The notes: generated by a model from the sequence alone, not told the origin. Shown: positions 7,979 through 16,962, counted from the first letter of the stretch. The stretch is DNA of 64,000 bases from Amycolatopsis xylanica (GCF_900107045.1 NZ_FNON01000008.1:124001-188000), one strand, 5' to 3'. Numbers and translations: made by a program.

Positions 7979-9193
7979 TCAAAGCACCGACAGATCCACC
8001 GCCGAGCCCATGACCTTGTAGCCCGCGTTGTTGGGGTGCAAATGGTCACCCGAGTCGTATTCGGGGCGGAGTGTGAGCGGGTCCGCCGGATCGCGCAAGG
8101 CGGCGTCGAAGTCGACCACCGCGTCGAACACCTTGCTGTCGCGGATGAACTTGTTCACCGCCACGCGATTCCGTTCGTAGGCCTCGGTGTACGAATGCCA
8201 GCCTTTGAACGGGCCGAGCGTGCCGATCACCACGCGGATACCGCGGGCGTGGGCTTGGGCGGCGATCTGCTGCAGCGCCGAGGAAATCAGGGCCGGGGTG
8301 GCCGCGTCGGTCTTCGCGTCGTTGATGCCGAGCGCGATGATCACCGTGCGGATGCCGGACTTCGCGAAGACGTCGCGGTCGAGGCGGGCGAGCGCGTTGA
8401 CGCCGCCGGTGGCCGGCGAATCGGTGAGCAAGGCGTTGCCGGGGATGCCCGCGTTGACCACCGACAGCCGGCGCGACGCGGGCTGGGTGAGCAGGCGGTC
8501 GGCGAGGATGTCCGGCCAGCGCTGGTTCGTGCCCGAGGTCGATCCCGAGCCGCTGGTGATCGAGTCGCCGAACGCCACGACCGTGCCCCGCGCCGAGTTC
8601 GTCCGCACCTCGACGTCCGCCAGGTAGTGCGTGAAACCCGTGGTTTCCGTATAGGCGCCAGGCGCTTCTTCGGCGGCGTGGTCGCCGCCCGTGCGGGCGA
8701 TGAACGAGGTCTGCAACGCGCTGCGGTGATAAGTGATCGGGCCCGACGGGGTCGGGGTGAACGTCGTGACCAGCAGGTTGCCGTCCGCCGGGACGGCGAG
8801 CGCGACCGGGTCGCTCAGCACTTCGGAGCCCGGCGAGAGGGTGATCGCCGCGGCGCCGCCGAAGGTCAGCGAACGCAGTGAGCCCTGGACGGCTTCGGGG
8901 GTCTTGGCGCCCGCGGCGACCGCGACGGTCACGTGGGACATCGTGACCGGCTTTGGACTGAACACATTAGACAGTCGCACTCGGACAGAACTGCCACCCG
9001 CGCTCGTGTGCACGAGGTTGCGAATGGAGCAGCCCGCGCAATCGTCGGGCAACGCGCCATTGTTGGCGGTGCCCCAGGTGGCCACCCAGGTATCGGGCGG
9101 CGGGGCGTCCGGGGACGCGGTGGCCGCCACCCCCGCCGAGATCAGCACGGCTGCCGCGACCGAGGACACTACCCAACGCTGAGTACGAGACAT
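7979..9193 (-). CDS. Secreted SGNH/GDSL-type lipase or esterase
   Basis: The 404-residue protein has an N-terminal signal peptide (basic SRTQRW, hydrophobic core, ATASP cleavage region) and a beta-rich domain to about residue 195. The SGNH hydrolase domain follows: block I VVAFGDSITSGSGS (nucleophile Ser), block II Gly in NAGIPGN, block III Asn in LGINDA, block V Asp/His in DSGDHLHPNNAGY. The enzyme would hydrolyse esters outside the cell (acetylated polysaccharide or lipid). ATG at 9193 is chosen because it places a normal signal peptide at the start; the frame extends upstream to 9337 with non-protein-like sequence. Confidence 0.86.
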   Translation of the reverse strand: MSRTQRWVVSSVAAAVLISAGVAATASPDAPPPDTWVATWGTANNGALPDDCAGCSIRNLVHTSAGGSSVRVRLSNVFSPKPVTMSHVTVAVAAGAKTPEAVQGSLRSLTFGGAAAITLSPGSEVLSDPVALAVPADGNLLVTTFTPTPSGPITYHRSALQTSFIARTGGDHAAEEAPGAYTETTGFTHYLADVEVRTNSARGTVVAFGDSITSGSGSTSGTNQRWPDILADRLLTQPASRRLSVVNAGIPGNALLTDSPATGGVNALARLDRDVFAKSGIRTVIIALGINDAKTDAATPALISSALQQIAAQAHARGIRVVIGTLGPFKGWHSYTEAYERNRVAVNKFIRDSKVFDAVVDFDAALRDPADPLTLRPEYDSGDHLHPNNAGYKVMGSAVDLSVL

Positions 9194-9416
9194 AGGGCAA
9201 TCATCAGATCTATGACACCGGACGTCTACCTCCATCCGCGCTAAATCCCGTTTTTCGCTCCCGCTGAGCGATACCCATCCGATGTATGAACCCAACGCAG
9301 GACGCTGCGAAAGCGGCCGGATACGGGCGGTTGACACAGAAGGTCTAGACCTCTTACGTTCGCATTCTCGCGCGAGTCACCTGCCCCGTCGTCCCCACAA
9401 TGGCTGTGAGGTTCGC

Positions 9417-9893
9417 ATGACACGACTGCGCCGCTTCCTTCTCGTGTCCATTTTTGTCATTTCCGGTTTTCTCGGCGCCGCGCCGTTCGCGACCGCCGAT
9501 GAAGTGACCACCCAGGCCTGCGAACAGAAGAGCACACTCGCCGGCACACACCTGACCGACAAGCAGATCGCCCAATACGCGCGCAACGCCGGTCTGCGCG
9601 GCAACGGGCTCGTCATCTCGATCGCCGTCGCGCTCGCCGAGAGCCAGGGCTGGACCCGCGCGGTGCTGATCAACACCGACTGCAGCCGCGACCGCGGCGT
9701 CTGGCAGATCAACTCCTACTGGCACTCCGAGGTCTCCGACACCCAGGCCTTCAACCCGGCCTCGGCGGCGACCGCGACGTACACCATCTCCTCGGGCGGC
9801 AGTAACTGGACGCCCTGGGTGACCTACAACAACGGCGCGTACCAGCAGTACCTGGCCCGCGCCCGCACCGCCGCGGCCGCCGTCGGCGGCTGA
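9417..9893 (+). CDS. Secreted lysozyme-like / transglycosylase-like protein
   Basis: The 158-residue protein has a signal peptide (RLRRFLLVSIFVISGFLGAA, cleaved near ATADE). The mature domain has the goose-lysozyme/SLT-like pattern: ALAESQGWTRAVL with a candidate catalytic Glu in AES, then DRGVWQINSYWH, and a C-terminal stretch with WTPWVTYNNGAYQQYL. This pattern is common in phage tail lysozymes and small actinobacterial peptidoglycan hydrolases that cut between MurNAc and GlcNAc. The ATG at 9417 has GTGAGG 8 nt upstream. No immediate operon partner; the 223 nt upstream to the SGNH gene carry the divergent promoters only. Confidence 0.75.
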   Translation: MTRLRRFLLVSIFVISGFLGAAPFATADEVTTQACEQKSTLAGTHLTDKQIAQYARNAGLRGNGLVISIAVALAESQGWTRAVLINTDCSRDRGVWQINSYWHSEVSDTQAFNPASAATATYTISSGGSNWTPWVTYNNGAYQQYLARARTAAAAVGG

Positions 9894-9944
9894 CCCGGCA
9901 GCACCGTCGCCGGCACCGCGGCCGCGCGGTGTCGGCGACACCAC

Positions 9945-9962
9945 TTTTGAACGCGTTCAAAA
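9945..9962. promoter_or_regulatory. 18-bp perfect palindrome, probable TetR-type operator
   Basis: TTTTGAACGCGTTCAAAA is a perfect palindrome ending 20 nt before the ATG of the SDR39U1 gene. The core TGAACGCGTTCA has the size and symmetry of TetR-family operators. No TetR gene is adjacent, so the regulator would act in trans. Confidence 0.45.
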
Positions 9963-9981
9963 CGCGCGTACAGTCGGTGCC

Positions 9982-10950
9982 ATGAAGATCGTGATACCCG
10001 GTGGCACCGGGCAGGTCGGGACCATCCTCAGCCGCGCGCTCACCGGGGACGGGCACGAGGTCGTCGTGCTCAGCCGCAGGCCGGGGCCGCACCACTGGGA
10101 CGGGCGCACCCTCGGCCCATGGGCGGCCGAGCTCGACGGCTGCGACGCGGTGATCAACCTCGCGGGCCGCAGCGTGAGCTGCCGCTACACCGAGGCGAAC
10201 CTCAAGGAGATGATGGACTCCCGCGTCGACTCGGCGCGGGTCGTCGGCGAGGCCATCGCGCTCGCGAAGCGCCCGCCGAAGGTCTGGCTGCAGATGAGCA
10301 CGGCGACCGTCTACGCCCACCGCTTCGACGCGGCCAACGACGAGGCCACCGGGATCATCGGCGGCGCCGAGCCGGGCGTCCCCGGCTACTGGGGTTTCAG
10401 CGTCGACATCGCCAAAGCCTGGGAAGAAGCCCAGGACCAGGCCGAAACGCCGGACACGCGCAAGGTCGCGCTCCGGGCCGCGATGGTGATGAGCCCGGAC
10501 CGCGGCGGCGTGTTCAGCGTGCTGCGCGCGATGGCGCGCCTCAGGCTCGGCGGCCCGGTCGGCGGCGGCCGTCAGTACGTCTCGTGGATCCACGAGACCG
10601 ACTTCGTCAACGCGGTCCGGTTCCTCATCGAGAGCGAGCTGAGCGGACCAGTGAACCTCGCCGCGCCCGCTCCCCTGCCGCAGCGCGACTTCATGCGGGC
10701 GCTGCGCCGGGCGTGCGGGGTCAGGCTCGGGCTGCCCGCGACCAAGTGGATGGCCGAGATCGGTGCTCTCGTACTGCGGTCCGACACCGAGCTGCTGCTC
10801 AAGAGCCGCCGTGTCGTCCCGGAGCGGCTGCTCGGCGCGGGGTTCGCCTTCGAGTATCCGGAATGGCCGGACGCGGCGCTCGATCTGGCGCGGAAGGCCC
10901 GTTCGTCGGGACACACCGACCACTCGCGGACCGTTCGTCGCGACGGCTGA
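9982..10950 (+). CDS. SDR39U1-type NAD-dependent epimerase (TIGR01777 family)
   Basis: The 322-residue extended SDR has an N-terminal Rossmann motif IPGGTGQVGTILSRAL, an atypical nucleotide-binding stretch CDAVINLAGRSV, and the family-typical region VWLQMSTATVYAH. A C-terminal DUF1731-like region carries ARLRLGGPVGGG, QYVSWIHETDFVNAV and EFPEWPDAAL-like sequence. YfcH/SDR39U1 proteins are linked to cell-division/envelope stress in bacteria but the substrate is not established. A perfect palindrome lies just upstream (9945-9962), so the gene is probably repressed by a TetR-type protein. Confidence 0.85.
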   Translation: MKIVIPGGTGQVGTILSRALTGDGHEVVVLSRRPGPHHWDGRTLGPWAAELDGCDAVINLAGRSVSCRYTEANLKEMMDSRVDSARVVGEAIALAKRPPKVWLQMSTATVYAHRFDAANDEATGIIGGAEPGVPGYWGFSVDIAKAWEEAQDQAETPDTRKVALRAAMVMSPDRGGVFSVLRAMARLRLGGPVGGGRQYVSWIHETDFVNAVRFLIESELSGPVNLAAPAPLPQRDFMRALRRACGVRLGLPATKWMAEIGALVLRSDTELLLKSRRVVPERLLGAGFAFEYPEWPDAALDLARKARSSGHTDHSRTVRRDG

Positions 10951-11023
10951 GCCGGTTCGGCGCCGCGTCCGTGTCTCAGAATGCGCCGGGCGTCCCGGCC
11001 GCGAAGAGACCTGGAGTGAGGAC

Positions 11024-11662
11024 ATGGGAATCACCGTGGGCATCGTCGACGACGAGGTCCTGTTCCGCACGGGCGTTCGTGACGCGCTGGAACGGGCCGG
11101 GGAGTTCGACGTCATCGGAGAGGCGCGCGACGGCGTCGCGGCCGTCGAACTCGCCAGAAGGCATGTGCCGCAGGTGCTGGTGATGAACCTCGACGGGCTC
11201 GCGTCCGTCGAGCGGATCAGGGCGCACACCCCGGACACCCGGATCGTGGTGCTGGCCGCGCCGCACGCGCACGAGCAGGTGGTGCCCGCGCTGCGCGCCG
11301 GCGCGATGGGTTTCCTGTGCAAGAACGGGAAAGCCGCCGAGCTCGTGAACGCCGTGCGGGTGGTCGCGGCCGGGGACGCCATCCTCAGCCCCGCCGTCAC
11401 GCGGAGCTTGGTCGAGCACCTCGCCACCAGCTCGTCGGAAAACCGCGAGCACGCCCGCAAGCAGATCGCCCAGCTCAGCCAGCGGGAGCGATCCGTGCTG
11501 GCGCACATCGCCAAGGGACTTGGCAACGTGCAGATCGCCCGCGCACTGTCGCTTTCGGAGGGTTCCATCAAGGCACATGTCAGCCGGGTGCTCGGCAAAC
11601 TCGGCTGTGACAACCGGGTCCAGGCCGCGATGCTCGCGCGCGACGCGGAGCTGTGCGGCTGA
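11024..11662 (+). CDS. NarL/FixJ-type response regulator without phospho-acceptor Asp
   Basis: The 212-residue protein has a receiver-like domain (residues 1-120) and a LuxR helix-turn-helix (about 145-208: LSQRERSVLAHIAKGLGNVQ, then IARALSLSEGSIKAHVSRVL). The acidic pocket DDE (9-11) and conserved Lys100 are present. The phospho-acceptor position is Asn55 (QVLVMNLDG, codon AAC at 11186-11188) and the switch Thr is Ala78. It therefore should not be phosphorylated in the usual way and may be constitutive or ligand-controlled. No kinase gene is adjacent. The start is ATG 11024 with GGAGTGAGG upstream; longer frames upstream run through the SDR gene end. Confidence 0.85.
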   Translation: MGITVGIVDDEVLFRTGVRDALERAGEFDVIGEARDGVAAVELARRHVPQVLVMNLDGLASVERIRAHTPDTRIVVLAAPHAHEQVVPALRAGAMGFLCKNGKAAELVNAVRVVAAGDAILSPAVTRSLVEHLATSSSENREHARKQIAQLSQRERSVLAHIAKGLGNVQIARALSLSEGSIKAHVSRVLGKLGCDNRVQAAMLARDAELCG

Positions 11663-11683
11663 ACCACGTGCGGCTGAAAGAAT

Positions 11684-11723
11684 GGTGACGTTCACCCGCC
11701 CGCGCCTGCGGGTGAACGCCACC
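11684..11723. terminator. Bidirectional hairpin between convergent genes
   Basis: GTTCACCCGC pairs with GCGGGTGAAC around an 8-nt loop, extended by outer GGTG/CACC. It lies 22 nt after the stop of the response regulator and 6 nt from the stop of the convergent secreted protein, so it can terminate both transcripts. It has no U-tract. Confidence 0.65.
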
Positions 11724-11728
11724 GGGCA

Positions 11729-12364
11729 TCATCCGACGCGTTCGATGCGAGCGCGCCGGATGAGGAACTTGCCGGGCTCGCGGACCTGTTCGAAGGCCGC
11801 GTTGTTGAGCAGCGCGCAGCTGCCGGACGGTCCGCTCACCGCGACCGTGGTGGACTTGTCATTGTCCAAATTGGTCACTTTGAGCCGGGTGCCGACCGGG
11901 AACTGGTTGCTCGTGACCGCCGGGGCGCCCGCCTCACCCGAGAGTGTCACCGTCGAACCCTTGCATACTTGTTGCGCGGCAATGGGTTCTTCGGCTGGAT
12001 CGGGCTCAGCGGCCGGCTGTTCCGGCTCGGCGACCGGCGGCTGTTCCGGCTGCGGCAAGGGAATCGGAGCCGCGACCGCGCCGGTGCAGCCAGCAGCCTT
12101 CCGCCGCTGCTGGATGAGGTCGACGACGGCCTGCCGGTTCGCGATGCGTGCCCCGGAAAGCTGGTCAGGGTTGGCCTTCTGGTCTGCGATGAACTTCAAG
12201 TTGTTCCCCAAAGCGGTATCGAGTCCTTGGCAGCTCTCGGCCGCCTCACTGGAAGGCGTCGTCGACGTGAAGATGGCGGTGGCGATGCCCGCCACTCCCA
12301 GCACGGACGCGATGCCGATCGTGGCGCGCTTACGATGCTTACCAACGCTTCTCAGGTAACCCAT
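11729..12364 (-). CDS. Secreted protein with Pro/Glu-rich linker and small C-terminal domain
   Basis: The 211-residue protein has a basic N-terminus and a membrane/signal segment (ATIGIASVLGVAGIATAIFT). A helical domain with two Cys (SCQGLD and AGCTG) follows, then a Pro/Glu-rich linker (LPQPEQPPVAEPEQPAAEP), and a beta-rich C-terminal domain with two Cys (QQVCKGSTVTL and SGSCALLN) and the phrase GTRLKVTNLDNDKSTTVAVS. The last domain resembles a double-psi beta-barrel as in RlpA-like proteins, but the catalytic Asp is not evident. ATG 12364 has a strong GGAGGAAG site. Probably cell-wall associated; function unknown. Confidence 0.68.
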   Translation of the reverse strand: MGYLRSVGKHRKRATIGIASVLGVAGIATAIFTSTTPSSEAAESCQGLDTALGNNLKFIADQKANPDQLSGARIANRQAVVDLIQQRRKAAGCTGAVAAPIPLPQPEQPPVAEPEQPAAEPDPAEEPIAAQQVCKGSTVTLSGEAGAPAVTSNQFPVGTRLKVTNLDNDKSTTVAVSGPSGSCALLNNAAFEQVREPGKFLIRRARIERVG

Positions 12365-12456
12365 TCGTCTTCCTCCGGCGGTTTCTGGTTGCGCCCACGG
12401 GAGGAGATACGGCCGCATAACGAAACTGGTTCAGTTCTATTTCGGGCTAGCTCCCG

Positions 12457-14538
12457 TCAAAGCGGGAACTCGCCTGGTGGCACGGCGGAGCCGATGAACG
12501 ATCCGGTCCCGCCGTCCGCGCCGGCGGCGAGCCACCAGGCGGCCTGGGCCGCGGTCGAGATCCCGTCGACGACCACGCGGGCGTCGACCTCGCCGACCAG
12601 CGCGGCGACGTACGAAGCCTGATGGTCTGCCAGGCGCGCGGCGATGCGGACGAAGTGGACGCCGTGGGTGTGGACCGCGGCGAGATCGTCCGGCGCCAGG
12701 CCGAAGTCGACGAGAACCGTGCGCACACCGAGTTCGGCGAGGTTCGCCAGATTGGTGGCCGCGCCGGGGATCGTCAGCGCGCCGACCGGCATGCCGATCA
12801 TCAGCTGCCGGGGCGGCAGGCGGGTGTCGTCGAGGATCTGGAGCACCCTGGCGACCAGGTGGGCGTCGGCGGCCTGGTGGGCGGTGAGGCCGACCGCGAG
12901 CGGGCGGGTGAAGCCGCGCCGCTGGCGCCACCAGTGTGCTTGACCGGCCGCCGTGCGCAGCAGCCAGTCGCCGAGCGGGAGGATCAGGCCGGTGCGCTCC
13001 GCCAGTTCCGTGCAGCGCGCGTGGCCGAGCGGGCCCTCCTCGGGATGCTCCCAGTGCAGCACGGCCTCGACGCCGGCGAGCCTGCCGTCGGCGAGCCGGG
13101 TCACCGGGCGGTAGCGGACGGTGATCTGGCCGTTTTCCCAGGCGCCGGGCATGCTCACGGCGAGGCCGTGCGCGTACCTGTCTTCAGCGTCGGCGGCGGG
13201 ATCGAACAGTTCCCACTGGCCTCGGCGGCCCGTCTTGGCGCGGCGCAGCGTCTGGTCGGCGGCGCGCAGCAGCTCGGCCGGGTCGATGTCGGGCGACGGG
13301 CGGTGCACGATGCCCGCGCTCACCGAGGCCGCGAGGCCGTGACCGTCCACATAGAACGGTTCGGCGAGTTCGGCGTTGATCTCGGCCATGATGGTGGCGA
13401 CCGGCGGGGTGCCTGCCGTGTTCTCCACCAGTATGCCGAACTCGTCGCCGTCGAAGCGCGCGATGATCGTCTTTTCCTTGGCCAGCACGGCTCTCAGCCG
13501 CTGCGCGACGTGCACCAGCAGCCGCTCACCCGCCCGTCTGCCCAGGCTGTTGCACAGCAGGCCGAACGCGTCGAGGTCCAGGTGGAAGAGGGTGACGCCG
13601 TGCGCGGAGCCCGCCGCACCCAGCGCGGCCTCCAGCCTGGTGCCGAAGAACTGGCGGTTCGGCAGGCCGGTGAGCATGTCGTGCAGCGACTGGCGGCTCA
13701 ATTCGCTTTGCAGCAACATCAATTCGGTGCCGTCCTCGATGACGGCGACGTAGTGGCTCGGCTGGTCGTCGGCGCCGCGCAGCAGTGACACGGTCAGCGC
13801 GACCCTGGCGACGTCGCCGTCCTTGCGTAGCAGGCGCTGGGTCTGGCGCAGGCGGTCCTTGGTGCCGTCCAGCAGGGCACGCAGGCCGTCGCGCAGCATC
13901 CGCTCGGCTTCCGGGTGCACGAGCTCGGCCAGCTCGACGCCGGTCAGCTCGGACTGCGTGAGCCCGAGTATCACGCCGGCCGCGGCGTTGGCCCGCTGCA
14001 CCCGGCCGTCGAGGCCGACGATCAGCACGCCGCTCGACGAAGACGTGATGACCTCGTCGAACCGCGCTTCGCTCTCCTTGAGGTTCCATTTGGCGTCACG
14101 GACGGCTTTGAGCAGCGAGAGGTGCATGCTTTCCTGCTGGTCGAACACCGCGCGCTGGGCCGCGGCCAGGAATCCGCACGCCAACGCGCTCTGCGCGAGC
14201 AGAATCCGCTCCGCGAACCGTTCCATCGGCTGGAATTCGGGGAGCGCCAGCATTCCTTTGCCGAGCACGTCGAGTGTGCAGCGCATTCCCGCTTCGCCTA
14301 CATAGCCGAGCGCGACCAGCCGTTCGCCGACCTGACGGATCGGCTTGATGTCCTCGTCGCGCACCGCGTCGCACAGGATGTCGAGCTGGACGCACAATTC
14401 CCGGCCCAGCTCTTCGGAATCCAGCGGCACGACGACGACACCGCTGAGCAGATACGTCCATTTACGCGCGAGCGCCGCCCGCGAGCGGCCGCGGTCCGGC
14501 TGGGCGGGCAGGGGTTCAGATCGGCTTGGGTTCGGCAT
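12457..14538 (-). CDS. PAS-GGDEF-EAL protein with a degenerate EAL domain
   Basis: The 693-residue protein has an N-terminal helical domain (about 1-150), a PAS domain (about 155-275), a GGDEF domain with signature RFDGDEFGIL, and an EAL-like domain. The GGDEF motif has Asp in place of the first Gly (DGDEF). The EAL signature reads EAVLHWEHP. Later metal-binding motifs are altered: AVGLTAHQ in place of the NLS motif, LMIGMPV in place of ExTE, VDFGLAPDDL in place of DDFGTG. The EAL domain should not hydrolyse c-di-GMP and may bind it or other ligands. It probably acts as a weak diguanylate cyclase or c-di-GMP sensor. ATG 14538 is preceded by GCGAGGGAA. Confidence 0.84.
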   Translation of the reverse strand: MPNPSRSEPLPAQPDRGRSRAALARKWTYLLSGVVVVPLDSEELGRELCVQLDILCDAVRDEDIKPIRQVGERLVALGYVGEAGMRCTLDVLGKGMLALPEFQPMERFAERILLAQSALACGFLAAAQRAVFDQQESMHLSLLKAVRDAKWNLKESEARFDEVITSSSSGVLIVGLDGRVQRANAAAGVILGLTQSELTGVELAELVHPEAERMLRDGLRALLDGTKDRLRQTQRLLRKDGDVARVALTVSLLRGADDQPSHYVAVIEDGTELMLLQSELSRQSLHDMLTGLPNRQFFGTRLEAALGAAGSAHGVTLFHLDLDAFGLLCNSLGRRAGERLLVHVAQRLRAVLAKEKTIIARFDGDEFGILVENTAGTPPVATIMAEINAELAEPFYVDGHGLAASVSAGIVHRPSPDIDPAELLRAADQTLRRAKTGRRGQWELFDPAADAEDRYAHGLAVSMPGAWENGQITVRYRPVTRLADGRLAGVEAVLHWEHPEEGPLGHARCTELAERTGLILPLGDWLLRTAAGQAHWWRQRRGFTRPLAVGLTAHQAADAHLVARVLQILDDTRLPPRQLMIGMPVGALTIPGAATNLANLAELGVRTVLVDFGLAPDDLAAVHTHGVHFVRIAARLADHQASYVAALVGEVDARVVVDGISTAAQAAWWLAAGADGGTGSFIGSAVPPGEFPL

Positions 14539-14657
14539 TTCCCTCGCCTTGGTGAGAGTGCACAGTGCGCGGCAGTTTACCCACCACGCGTCTGCCCGCG
14601 CTCGGCCGAAAGCATGAAAGGACGTCACACAATCGGAAGAGAATTCGTTGATCCGCG

Positions 14658-15491
14658 TCACGCTCGGTCGAGCGCTTTCTTGTGGCCTACGCCAGCATAA
14701 ACCAGCATGTTCATTCCGGGTTCGTCGGCGATGTCGGCGGGGCCGTGCGGCCGCCATTCCCCACATCCGACAAGACCGGGTTCGACCAGCTCGAAACCGT
14801 CGAACAACGCGGTGATCTGCGCGTGTGTGCGCAGATTGACCTGATCGGGACTCTTGCTGCGCTTGATCGCGTCGGTCGCCTCGGCCAGCTCCGCGCCTTG
14901 ATGATCTCCGGAAACATGACTGATCGCCAAATAGCTTCCGGGAACGAGCACGGAACTGTATCGAGCCAGCAGACCGGCCGGATCCGAGTCGTCGGGAACC
15001 CAATGCAACATCAACAACATCAATAACCCGACCGGTTCGTCAAAATCGAGCAGACGCCGCGCTTCGGGACTCGCGAGAATGGCCTCGGGGTCGCGCATAT
15101 CGGCGTGCACGACGGCCGCGCGATCATTACCGGTGAGCATGAGTTCGCTGTGCGCGACCGCGACCGGATCACGATCGACATAAACGACACGGCAGTCCGC
15201 TTTCTCCGCCTGCGCCACCTCGTGCACGTTGGCCACGGTCGGGATTCCCGAGCCGACGTCGAGGAACTGCCGGATTCCCCGCCCCACCATGAATCGCACG
15301 ACCCGGCCGAGGAACTGGCGGTTCACCCTGGCCGCGGTGCGCAGGCCCGGCATGGCCCGCTCGATCTGGTCGCCGACCGCGCGGTCGGCCGCGAAGTTGT
15401 GCCCGCCGCCCAGCATGAAGTCGTACGTGCGGGCCATGCTCGGCACGGACACGTCCACACTCGGCGGAACCCATTCCTGTTGCCGCGTCAC
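14658..15491 (-). CDS. DUF574-type SAM-dependent methyltransferase
   Basis: The 277-residue protein belongs to the actinobacterial DUF574/Methyltransf_19 family. It opens with the characteristic PSVDVSVPSMARTYDFMLGG and HNFAADR, has the SAM motif FLDVGSGIPTVANVHE, an acidic loop VVYVDRDPVAVAHS and the family segment PVGLLMLLMLHWVPD. Members are very numerous in Streptomyces and Amycolatopsis, usually near regulators or secondary metabolite genes; substrates are mostly unknown. The GTG at 15491 has AGAAGG upstream. It is divergent from the cytochrome P450 gene, sharing a 163-nt intergenic region. Confidence 0.88.
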   Translation of the reverse strand: MTRQQEWVPPSVDVSVPSMARTYDFMLGGGHNFAADRAVGDQIERAMPGLRTAARVNRQFLGRVVRFMVGRGIRQFLDVGSGIPTVANVHEVAQAEKADCRVVYVDRDPVAVAHSELMLTGNDRAAVVHADMRDPEAILASPEARRLLDFDEPVGLLMLLMLHWVPDDSDPAGLLARYSSVLVPGSYLAISHVSGDHQGAELAEATDAIKRSKSPDQVNLRTHAQITALFDGFELVEPGLVGCGEWRPHGPADIADEPGMNMLVYAGVGHKKALDRA

Positions 15492-15654
15492 ATGATCACC
15501 TTCTTGTGAGGAGAAGCGGAAGAGCCTAGCCGGTCACGCTGTCACCAGTCGCTGCGCCATCGGCGTGAGGCCGGACCACCCGATCGGGCACTGTCTGCCT
15601 CCCCCGGACGGGCCTATGGTGAACGCTTCCCAACGACTCGGCGAGGAGTCTTTG

Positions 15655-16962
15655 ATGGCCGTCCCGGTGGCGCCCGGGCGGTGGCCTTTTCTCGGGCACA
15701 CCCCCGCGATGCTGCGACAACGTTTCGCCTTCACCGCCGGGTTGCGCGCGCACGGGGAAATCGTGAAGGTCTTTCTCGGGCCACTGCCCGCGTATTTCGT
15801 CACCAGCCCGGAACTCGCTCATCGCGTGCTGGTCACCGAGGGCGCGAGTTTCCGCAAAGGCGCCATGTTCGACAAATTCCGACCGTACGTCGGCAACGGC
15901 CTGTTGCTCTCGAACGGCGCTTTCCACTTGCGGCAGCGGCGGTTGATCCAGCCCGCGTTCCACCACGAGCGCATCGCGCGCTACGCCGAAACCATGGTCA
16001 AAGCCGCACGAGAACTCACTTCGGCGTGGCGGCCCGGCGAGGTCCGCGAGATCGACGAGGACATGCAGGCACTGGCCGTCACCATTGTCGGCGAGACGTT
16101 GTTCTCCACCGAAATCGGGCAGCGCGCGATCAGCGAAGTGCGCCGGTCGATCTTCATCGTGATCAAACAAGGCATGATCCGCGCGCTTTCCCCCGCTTTC
16201 ATGGAAAAGCTGCCCTTGCAGGGAAATCGCGAGTTCGACGCGGCCATCGAGCGTATGCGTGCCATCGTGCTCGAGGTCATCGCGAGCCGGCGTGCCGAAG
16301 AAACCGATCACGGTGATGTGTTGTCGATGCTGCTGCTGGCGCGAGACGACAGTGGTGTTGAAATGACCGATCAGCAGGTCTACGACGAGGTCATCACGTT
16401 GCTGACGGCGGGCATCGAAACCACCGCGCTCGCGCTTTCCTGGATATTCCACGAGATCGCGCGGCATCACGACGTCGAACAGCGGCTGCACGCCGAGGTC
16501 GACGCGGTGCTCGGCGGCCGTCCGGTGTGCTTCGCCGACGTGCCGCGCCTGAAGTTCACCGCGATGGTGGTCAACGAGGTGCTGCGGATGTATCCCGTGT
16601 GGATACTCATGCGGCGGGCCATCGCGGCGGTCGAGCTCGCCGGAGCCCGCATCCAGCCGGGCGACGAGGTCATCGTCAGCCCGCACGCGCTCCACTTCGA
16701 CCCGGATTCCTTCCCTGACCCGGAAAAGTTCGACCCCGATCGCTGGTCGGGCGCCGCACCGCCGCGGGGCGCGTTCATCCCGTTCGGCGCGGGCAACCGC
16801 CAGTGCGTCGGGAATGTCTTCGCCCAGACGGAAATCATCCTGACCGTGGCCACGGTGGCCGCGCGCTGGCGGCTGGCACCCGTGCCGGACCGGCCGGTGC
16901 GCGTGCGGTTCACCTCGGCCGCCTATCCCAGCACCATGCCCATGACGACCACTCGGAGGTAG
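15655..16962 (+). CDS. Cytochrome P450 monooxygenase
   Basis: The 435-residue P450 has the I-helix oxygen-binding motif AGIETTALALSW, K-helix ExxR in VNEVLRMYP, and the haem loop FIPFGAGNRQCVG with the axial Cys near residue 384. The layout (PGRWPFLGHTPAML at the N-terminus, PERF-type region FDPDRW) is that of class I bacterial P450s resembling terpene/fatty-acid oxidising CYPs. No ferredoxin or reductase is adjacent, so redox partners must act in trans. ATG 15655 is preceded by GGCGAGGAG. A secreted esterase gene starts 7 nt after its stop, so the two are co-transcribed and translationally coupled. Confidence 0.92.
   Translation: MAVPVAPGRWPFLGHTPAMLRQRFAFTAGLRAHGEIVKVFLGPLPAYFVTSPELAHRVLVTEGASFRKGAMFDKFRPYVGNGLLLSNGAFHLRQRRLIQPAFHHERIARYAETMVKAARELTSAWRPGEVREIDEDMQALAVTIVGETLFSTEIGQRAISEVRRSIFIVIKQGMIRALSPAFMEKLPLQGNREFDAAIERMRAIVLEVIASRRAEETDHGDVLSMLLLARDDSGVEMTDQQVYDEVITLLTAGIETTALALSWIFHEIARHHDVEQRLHAEVDAVLGGRPVCFADVPRLKFTAMVVNEVLRMYPVWILMRRAIAAVELAGARIQPGDEVIVSPHALHFDPDSFPDPEKFDPDRWSGAAPPRGAFIPFGAGNRQCVGNVFAQTEIILTVATVAARWRLAPVPDRPVRVRFTSAAYPSTMPMTTTRR

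Noticed and set aside
2316..11662. Histidine kinase at 2316 and regulator at 11024 as a two-component pair
   Set aside because: They are 7 kb apart, and the regulator lacks the phospho-acceptor Asp and switch Thr, so phosphotransfer is not expected.
12457..15003. Longer reading frame extending the GGDEF/EAL gene to 15003
   Set aside because: The extension runs antisense through the DUF574 methyltransferase gene and has Arg-rich shadow composition; ATG 14538 begins the recognisable protein.
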